In this document: positions 56,701-64,000 of the stretch, in pieces
Position numbering within the stretch: the first letter of the stretch is position 1
Layout: each line of letters begins with the position of its first letter
Assembly (NCBI GenBank): GCA_013397845.1
Contig: VZTG01001880.1
Coordinates: 1,204,359-1,268,358 of the forward strand
Source of the DNA: Melanocharis versteri
Taxonomy: Eukaryota > Chordata > Aves > Passeriformes > Melanocharitidae
Length of the DNA stretch: 64,000 bases
Reading direction: 5' to 3'
Position numbers and translations under genes: made by a program
The notes under the pieces: model-generated
Database searches by the model: none
Told to the model about the DNA's origin: nothing
What the model saw: the letters and a program-made list of their open reading frames with translations, nothing else

Positions 56701-58030
56701 CAGTGTGCAAAGGTGAGACTATCCATGGCAGCAACAGCAGAGGAACCGGCAGCTGTGGCACAGAAAGCAATCTCTGAAGGTGCTGATGTAACTCCAGCAG
56801 GAGTCCTCTGAAGAGCCTCCTGAGCTCCCCCTTGCTAGGAACAGGTTTACAGCACTCTTATGCACTGACAGAAAACACCAGCCTCTTTACAGTGAGGAGT
56901 GTGAAGAAAAGCAGAAGCTGTCAGCTTGAAGATACTACATTCCCAGCAAAAGGCTCTTTAAATTTGTCAGTCTCTTTACATTTGCTAGTCCAGGACTGAC
57001 CCCACTGCAGGAACCTTAATTCTTAAAAAAAACCCACTAATGATTTTTGCATGAATGCAGCTAGTCACCAGCTAGTGCTCACAACAAGGTATTACTCTCC
57101 CAGAGGGGAGATACCTTCACTGGAGAATGCTGCTGTAAGAAACCATCAACAAACCTTTGTGAAGCAGCAACATTCAGTTTTAGATGCTGATAATTTGAAC
57201 AGTGTTAGGCAGAGATAGATCGGTATCAGTGATCCTCAAAGACCTGGATTCAATACAGAAAGCTTTTGCCTCATCAGGCTTGTTTGAAACACTAAAGGAG
57301 AAAAGCCATTAAGTCAGATTCCCAAGTGCCTTTCACAGGGACCTTTGCTTCCAAACCCGTGAATCACTAGCAGCATCTAGTGGCTGCAATAAATCAAACA
57401 GATTTTCAGGTTGACTGTGGAATGAATTACAGGCAAATCAGTTCTAAACTATGTTTATCAGCTTATTTACATTATTACCTTGAATTACAGTAACACCAGC
57501 ATTACAGAGATCCTCTCAGATACTCGTGCTATTACTGTAACCCAAGGAACTCCTCCTGCCTGCATCAATCTGGATTCAGCCCCAAGGACAAAACAGGTAC
57601 TCTGCCATCAGCACAGCCTTTGCTACAGTGATCCAAGCACAGCAGCAGGAACCTACATTTCCACAAGGCTGGAGAGCATCAGGAAGTTCCCAGAAGCAGC
57701 ATACCAAGTTCACACGCCATGCAGGAGCATAACCTGGGGGACAGGTGCTCACACAGCCTAAGAATAACTTCACACAGCAAGAAAGAGTACTACGAGCTGC
57801 TACACCAGGTCACAGGGAGGAACAGAACAATACTCAGAGCAACTGAAGACCAGTTCCTCCCACCTGCTCCTTTTCTGACAGCTCCTCAAAGGGCAGAATG
57901 CATGGTACACCTGGGACAACTACAAAATACAGAATAGATAAAAAAGAGATGAAGCAGACAGAAATCCCCATGAATACCCAGCTACTTCAGCAACTGCTTT
58001 TTACTGCCAAGGAAAAGAAACTTAAACAAA
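53766..58030. other. intergenic space between the two convergent genes
   Basis: Contains a GGAA-rich purine tract at about 53860-53900 and otherwise mixed sequence. Short frames on both strands lack recognisable similarity. No tRNA, repeat family or exon identified. Confidence 0.55.
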
Positions 58031-59153
58031 CAGAACATACAGATACCTTTATTGCTCACCTTTTATACAACAGCACACCTTCAGCCATTTTCTTTCACAG
58101 CTTTTTGACAATGTTTATGTACACAAAAAACCCAGCAAGAAGCATTATGTGGCTTTCAGTAAAGAAAAAAACTCAAACATTAGAACACCAAACTCAGCCA
58201 GGTTTTGTTTTCTGCAGCAATAATAAAAGGGCTTCCTCCAGGCAGGAATTAATCTTCCCAGGCCGTAGTGCATTTCTTTAAAAAGACAACCCCCAAAACA
58301 AATTGCCCTAGATTTGCTGAGCCAGTGGTATTAACTTGCAAATAAAATAAACTTCGGTTTGTCATTTCTTCTAGCTGATTTCAAGTAAAAATTAGGTTTG
58401 GAGGAGGAGCAACTTGTTTTGGATGGATGCGGGTCAGTTTGAATTGCTACACCTAACTACAGGCCTACACACACTATCGGTTCACAATTTAGCTTAGTTT
58501 GAAATGATCTTTGCAGATTTTGGCGGCGGTCAGTCTTCAGAGTCGAGCGGGTGGGAAAACGTTGTTTAGCAGGAGATAAGGCTACTGAACATGGCGTCCA
58601 CAGTAGAGCTCAGATAACACAAAACCCCGTTTGTCAGAGGAGTTCCCTGTGCGCGCACACGCGCTGTAACGTCATCGTGACTGAAACAAGAGGTCAGCAA
58701 GCCAGAAAGCAACACTCCAGACTGGTTTAGAACGTGTAACTCAACAATGATTTGGTGGAGGAAAATGCAGAAGTTCTACTGTGTACTGTAACAGACAAAT
58801 TTGACAGGTCTTGGTATTTCTCCAAATCAAAATAGAAGGCAAATACAGCAGGCACATTTAGAACAAAAGTGTTTCGAGCAGAGGGAACCAGTCCAACATC
58901 CAAAAAGCATGGCTATTAGTTTATGTTTAGAGTGCAGGGGGTAGTGATAATGCCTTTCATTCAGACAGGTTGGAGGTGGGTGGGGAGGAGAGGTCTACAC
59001 TAAGTTGTGCTTTGCTCAATGCAAAACATCCCACCCAAAGAGATTCTACCTGCTGTGTATAAACCTGTACTAAGTCAAGCAGCATTTAAGTCAGGCCTCT
59101 GAAACCAGGTTTCTATTATGTGAGCTCTGCTGAAGTGTAAATTTTTAGCAGCC
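58030..59153 (-). other. FAM98A: FAM98A 3' UTR
   Basis: From the stop at 59154 to the estimated cleavage site near 58030, a length similar to the mammalian UTR. It contains a CpG-bearing alternating purine-pyrimidine stretch around 58649-58665 (GTGCGCGCAC palindrome) next to an ACGTCA motif. Confidence 0.6.
58048..58053 (-). terminator. FAM98A polyadenylation signal
   Basis: AATAAA on the minus strand about 1.1 kb after the FAM98A stop, and the first one met in that direction. It is followed on the minus strand by TCTGTATGTTCTGTTTG, a fitting GU-rich element. Confidence 0.6.
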
Positions 59154-59906
59154 TCAGCTGGTGAAGTGTCTTCCTTGTCCAAAGCCAGACTGATTATACT
59201 GATAACCTCCATGCTGGAAGTGCTGCTCAAACTGCCCTCCTTGATTAAAGTTCTGTCCACCTCTGCCCCCCCAGCCGCCTCCTTGACCTCCACGGCCACC
59301 ACGACCGCCACGGCCACCCCTCCCTCCTCCACGCCCACCTCCTCGGTCACTGTGGGACCCACCATCTTGATACCTGTTGTCTTGCTGGTAGCCACCGCCA
59401 CCACCCCCTTGGTAGCCACTCCCAGAATAAGAAGACTGGTAGCCACCATAGCCTCCTCCTTGGTAGCCGCCACCACCACCACCATGGTAGCCACCTGTTT
59501 GAAAACCTGCATCTCTGTAGTTGCTCTCCCTGTAGCTGCCATCCTGGTAGCCACCACTTCCGCCATCTGTCCAGCCTCCTTGAAGCTTGTTTCCTCTTCC
59601 TCCTCCTCTGCCGCCATGATCATAACCACCACGTCCTCCTCGTCCCCCTCGATCATGGCTTCCTTGTTCATGACCTCCTCGCCCTCCGTATGACGAGTCA
59701 TAGCCTCCTCTTCCTCCCCGGTCGTGACCCCCATGGTCATAACCTCCCCGCCCTCCGTAGGAAGAGTCGTAGCCACCTCTTCCTCCTCTGCCACCGCCTT
59801 GCTGCGAGCCACCCTCTGGTCTTTTCTGCCACGGTGGCATCTCGGGAGGTGGAGGTTCAATTTCATTGGGCCTTCCTCCTCTGTCAGGCACTCTGCCCAT
59901 TAGCAC
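59154..59906 (-). CDS. FAM98A: FAM98A last coding exon, RGG-rich tail
   Basis: Begins at acceptor TTTGCAG with VLMGRVPDRGG, passes through EPPPPEMPPWQKR and then about 200 residues of RGG, GGY and GGG repeats typical of RNA-binding, arginine-methylated tails. Two adjacent 23-residue units, each with RGGYDSSYGGRGG, form a tandem duplication (59634-59771). The stop is TGA at 59154-59156. The other long frames over this exon on both strands are shadows of the repeats. Confidence 0.96.
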   Translation of the reverse strand: MLMGRVPDRGGRPNEIEPPPPEMPPWQKRPEGGSQQGGGRGGRGGYDSSYGGRGGYDHGGHDRGGRGGYDSSYGGRGGHEQGSHDRGGRGGRGGYDHGGRGGGRGNKLQGGWTDGGSGGYQDGSYRESNYRDAGFQTGGYHGGGGGGYQGGGYGGYQSSYSGSGYQGGGGGGYQQDNRYQDGGSHSDRGGGRGGGRGGRGGRGGRGGQGGGWGGRGGQNFNQGGQFEQHFQHGGYQYNQSGFGQGRHFTS

Positions 59907-61610
59907 CTGCAAAGGGAAAGGGAAAACTGCCATAGGAGTTGTGACACCTCACAGAAGAGTCACATTTACTGAGACACACCACAGACAGCACCTGCCCCAA
60001 GGTTTTTACATCCAGAGGCAAATTTTGTCTGCTTGAATGTGACAGACCTCTGTCTCCAGTTAATAAAAATTAAACAGGGATCATCTAGTACTTGAAGCAC
60101 TGCTAACAAGACAAGTCAGGAGACCTGTGCTTTTTGTTCAAACAGCAGGCACACCAGCATGGGCAGCACCAACAGTCTTTCACTTAACTCTTTATTAGTG
60201 CAGAGTGCTAAATTCAATTAAGCACAAGTACAGTGCAATACAGTCTCTCTCCTAACTGGTGCTCTGAATTGCTGTAGAAGCCATTGACTTGATAAATAAA
60301 GGGCAAAAAGTCCTATTTTTCAGTAAGGATATGCAGGAACTTAACAACACACAGGTGTGAGACAGCCTTGATCAGAGTGGAGCAAGACTCTAGGGGTCTT
60401 TAGCTGTCCAAAGACGGTGTGACGTTAAAAATTTAGCAAGGCAAAATGGGACAGGACATTTGTACTGCTTTAAGTTTTAAACAATATAACAAAGGAACTT
60501 CAGTGGAAGTTGGCTACTTTGCTACTTCATGCTACCGGTCTTGGAAAACATTTAATATTGATAATGGAGATAAGTTAACAGATTATGCATCAGCAGCAGG
60601 GCAGTACTGCATTCCTACTAAAACATACATACATTCTGATGATTTAATCAACCTGTCTTACCACTTAATTTCTTACACTCTAACAACACTAAAAAGGTGC
60701 AGAAATTATTTGGGATGGATGGGCTGTGGTCAAATCGGCATACCACTAATCTCTGCTAAATAAATTAGGACTTTACCTGACATACAGTTGGTACTCAGAA
60801 GGTAGAAGAGCATGCACCTATCCCCACAATTTTAAAGCACCAAGTATGCTGCTGTACACAGATACTGAGCTGCAAGTTCAGCACATATACTTTTGTGAGC
60901 CTATTACTCTTGTAAAACCGTAATTTTTGAAACAAGTTGCTAAACAAGACTTAAGATATCATAGTCTAAGTCATGTTTCTACTATGTCATTATTAGAACT
61001 ATATACTTGACTATAATCTATTTGTGTATTCAGGGCAATCTAATTTGTGGGATCCTTGCCTTGTGATCTTAGTACATTCTGTTTACATAGACCAGAAACA
61101 CAGCTACTATGCAGGTGTTATTTTAGACCTGACAGAATTAGGTAGCAGTAGGGTAATGACTTCAGTAATTCTGATAAGACAGAGCAGGCCTACTCCCACT
61201 GAAAGTAACCCAAGGTATTTCAGCAATTTTTTACTGCCCCAAGGAAGAGACACCGTGAACCTCAACAGCTGAAATTGCACCATCCATAATCCACTGATGC
61301 ATTATCTGGAACATATAAACACCAAGTTTCATATCCTTTATTTCTAAATTCCACTTAAAATGCTGAAAAAAATAGGATTTATTACTACATTCAAATTACT
61401 TAAATATTCCTAAAAGAACAAGCCATTTGTCACCAAGGGTACCTTGTTAATGGCACATGCAGTCTTCTCTCGGATGGACCCGCTGCTTGTTCTCATAATC
61501 TTTGACAGATCTTGCCGAGCCGCCAAGAGATTTGCAATTGATATAGTGCACTTAGTAGATAAGAGGGCACGTTTTGGCTGGTAGACTTTAGCGAGTTTTT
61601 CTGTTTGACT
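59154..61610 (-). CDS. FAM98A: FAM98A, 3' part of the coding sequence (two full exons in window)
   Basis: Exons on the minus strand: 61443-61610 (56 residues) and 59154-59906 (250 residues plus stop), joined in phase 0 as AINK then VLMGRVPDRGGRPNE. FAM98A is an RNA-associated protein linked in the literature to PRMT1 methylation and to the DDX1-containing complex; its paralogue FAM98B belongs to the tRNA ligase complex. The first exon is the end of the conserved globular family domain (RQDLSKIMRTSSGSIREKTA); the second is a Gly/Arg/Tyr-rich tail. The ending FEQHFQHGGYQYNQSGFGQG separates it from FAM98B. The N-terminal exons lie beyond the right edge. Confidence 0.95.
59634..59771 (-). repeat. 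FAM98A: 69-bp tandem duplication inside the FAM98A tail
   Basis: Two exactly 69-base units in frame: 59703-59771 and 59634-59702. Each starts YDSSYGGRGG; the first continues YDHGGHDR, the second HEQGSHDR. Synonymous and nonsynonymous differences show the copies are not a very recent assembly artefact. Confidence 0.88.
59907..61442 (-). other. FAM98A intron before the last exon
   Basis: GT-AG intron of 1536 bp on the minus strand, phase 0 (donor GTACCC, acceptor TTTGCAG). No gene on the opposite strand; the plus-strand frame at 60446-60763 (105 codons) is unrecognised. Confidence 0.85.
61443..61610 (-). CDS. FAM98A: FAM98A penultimate coding exon
   Basis: 56 residues from SQTEKLAKVYQPKRALL to EKTACAINK, matching the end of the conserved FAM98 domain. 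Acceptor CAACAG, donor GTACCC, phase 0 on both sides. Confidence 0.95.
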
Positions 61611-63995
61611 CTGTTGGAGCAAAGAAATATAAAACCCAGTCAGTTAAAGCAATGGGACATCTCATCAAAAGAATCAAATCACCACTGAATAACAAGCCAC
61701 TACTGCAAATAGAACAAAAAAGTTAATATAAAATCAGTGAGAAACACTTTATAACTAAGGATCACTTCAACAAAACTAGTATTTGTCACATTAATTTCTT
61801 AAGTAAATAGGAAACACAATTCTGACTGAACTGCCAAGACACCAATGAGCTGACAATTTTAACAATACATACATGCAGACTGTATTACTTCCAGGCAATC
61901 AAACACAGAATAGAAGTGTGTCATATAGTTATATGAATTACTGCTAGCATCCAGAAGACACTGAATGCAAAACACATCTGTGTTTAGCCTCCAGACCTCC
62001 TTCTGTGCCTTCACCCTGACCTGCACCCACTCCAGCTGGGCCAGCATCACCCCATCTCCAACATTTATCAGCAGAAAAAGGTGCTGTTCACTCTTCTCAC
62101 TCTTCATTCTAATCAGCTTCTTCACAAAGACAAGGCACCAAAAGGGACTGGCAAGAGCCAGAAATGAGATCCTACACTCAGCTTTGCTTTGTATGCAATA
62201 TCTCTTCCTCTACTGCCTTTCAGCATTAACCATTCTGGCTTTTTTAAACACCTCAAAAGTTTTCCAGCTGAGACACAGGAGAAATCAGTGCTACCAGACA
62301 TGAGTTACCACACAAGTTACATCTCTCTTCAGTTATCAACAGAGTACAGTGTGTGATGCAGTTAGGACAAACCAGATTGCCATCTGAACGCAGATGATGG
62401 AAGTGGAGACAGGCAAACCAGGTTTTCCAACATATCTTAACAGCACAAAAACTTAGGAGCACATTTTAAAATCCTAAAATCTTATTTTCCACCTAAAGGC
62501 AGAAAACTGGAACATGACACTGGCTAAAGGTAGGAGAAGCAAAAGGATACATGGATCCCTGGTAAGTTTGACTGAGCTCTGAGCACAATATTTTGGTGCT
62601 ATGATACTGTTTTAGGTGAAACTTGGTGTTTTAACTTAAAAAATCCCTAATAATAGATTGCAAGATTTTTTTCCTTGGTGCTTCCACTATCTGGGGAAGT
62701 GGCTATTTAGTCCTACTATTGTATTCTGATACTTTTCAAATGAAAAAGAAAATTACCATCTTGCTAAAAGTTACTGTTAAAACAAACTGTATTGTATGTC
62801 TGGAATACCACAGCAACATTCTCCAACTTTGTATTGTTACGCTTCTAAAAAATATACTTGCATTTTAATAGATATAAATGTACATACACAATTTGTGGGT
62901 TTCGTGAAAATATTTTGTATAGTGAGTCAAGTTCAAAAATATCTAAGAATTCCTGGGAACAAACCCAAAAACACATAGACAAAGATGCCAAAGCTGTAAC
63001 ACAATTAGAAATTCCTGTTTTTAAATATAATTCACACTTTTGCGCATTTTTATTCACTATTAAAATATTTAAATAGTCAGCTAGTTCTTCAATCATCTAC
63101 TAAAAAGCCTGAAGAATACAAGGCTTTAAGAGAGAGTACAGCAGAGAAGTCCTACTCAGATGATGAAACAAAAAACAGGACACAGTTTATTAATAAGGTA
63201 TAGTTGCTTTTTGAAAAAGCACTTGATGATTCTATGTGTCACAGTTTAGCGTTAATAACTCAGTCTCAAACACTGTCAGCAGCATACTTAACAGCAGGTT
63301 AGCAGATCTGGTTTAGTCCCGGAAAACAGATTATATGTACTATTTTTTTACATCCTGTAATTTCTTTCTGAGACACAGAAAATAGGGAAACTATGTAATT
63401 CTTTCTAAAAGCAGAATATGTACCACACACTCAAGGGAGAACAGATCTCATGTCACAGCCACTTGCACAGTCCAAAGACAAAAGAAGCACATAAAGTATT
63501 ACCCTGTCTAAGATGTAAGAACAAGAGGTGCCTTAGCAGCTTTTCTCATGTGCATCTGTGGAGTTGTGCTTGCAGACACACTTTGAGTTACAGAAATCTG
63601 ATTGCTGTGGACATCACAAAGTAAGATAAGGGATGGTCAACAGGAAGATGCTTTCCTACCATCACACAAGACACAGCACTTAATGGCTCACATTATGGTA
63701 CTCTGAACATGGCTGGATCAGTAATTTCTATTTTTTCCAGTGGCTTCTGTGTGTAGTTACACATGGTCTATCTTCTCATTTTACAAACTGATTTAAAATC
63801 CAACAAATCAGTTTTAAGTAAAATATTTTTAATCATCTTAAATTGTCATAAACTTCTTTAGAAACTCCAAACAAAACCAGACAATTCCTGCGATAATTTC
63901 TGGCTCACGAAGGACAGAACAATGACGCAGTTTTCCAGATATACTTATTATAACAGGTTACCATCAACCAGGACTTCACAGCAAGTTGTCTGTAC
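61611..63995 (-). other. FAM98A intron upstream of the penultimate exon
   Basis: 2385 bp on the minus strand if the edge exon is right. I searched it for the preceding conserved segment of the family and found none. A minus-strand frame at 61859-62125 has no recognised similarity. AT-rich otherwise. Confidence 0.6.
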
Positions 63996-64000
63996 CTTAG
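63996..64000 (-). CDS. FAM98A: probable last 5 bases of the next FAM98A exon, cut by the window edge
   Basis: Minus strand reads CTAAG then GTACAG, a consensus donor. With one more base it could read Ala-Lys, matching the family sequence (DRAK) that precedes SQTEKLAKV, in the required phase 0. Inferred from five bases, so tentative. Confidence 0.45.

Noticed and set aside
59166..59693. 175-codon plus-strand open frame over the FAM98A exon
   Set aside because: Its Thr/Ala/Ser-rich composition is the complement of Gly-repeat codons; an antisense shadow without start context or domain.
59075..59866. 263-codon minus-strand open frame overlapping the FAM98A tail
   Set aside because: It is the wrong frame of the GGN-repeat exon. 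The frame at 59154-59906 has the splice acceptor, matches FAM98A and ends in the known C terminus.
61859..62125. 88-codon minus-strand frame as a missing FAM98A exon
   Set aside because: It does not match the expected preceding FAM98 segment. A phase-compatible donor at the window edge fits better.
1..64000. tRNA, rRNA, CRISPR arrays, operons or bacterial elements
   Set aside because: None seen. Exon-intron structure and CR1 pieces show animal nuclear DNA.

Overview
The window is vertebrate nuclear DNA, almost certainly from a bird. Genes are split into short exons with consensus splice sites, introns are AT-rich, and the only mobile elements I recognise are three 3'-end pieces of CR1 LINEs of the avian type. 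I cannot name the species. One base (23730) is an N.

Two convergent protein-coding genes are present. RASGRP3 (plus strand) has its whole coding sequence here: 16 coding exons from the ATG at 21790 to the stop at 49871-49873. They join without a frame break into a 692-residue protein with a REM domain, a CDC25-type Ras/Rap exchange domain, two EF-hands and a C1 domain. FAM98A (minus strand) enters from the right edge. Its last exon (RGG-rich tail, stop at 59154-59156), the exon before it (61443-61610) and probably the final 5 bases of a third exon at the window edge are present.

Layout. 1-21666: no coding exon found; probably the 5' flank or long 5' non-coding intron of RASGRP3, with two CR1 pieces and a GC-rich patch. 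21667-49873: RASGRP3 coding region with the end of its 5' UTR. 49874 to about 50605: 3' UTR with a polyadenylation signal at 50584. About 50606-58030: intergenic space between two gene ends, holding one CR1 piece, a small CpG cluster and an A/C-rich tract. 58048-64000: FAM98A 3' UTR, two exons and two introns.

RASGRP3 carries diacylglycerol and calcium signals to Ras and Rap GTPases; FAM98A is an RNA-associated arginine-methylation substrate. There is no sign that they share a pathway. Their tail-to-tail order matches the paralogous pair RASGRP1-FAM98B, which points to an old duplicated block. The most notable points are an AT-AC (U12-type) second intron in RASGRP3 and a 23-residue tandem duplication in the FAM98A tail. 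I found no new multi-gene system.
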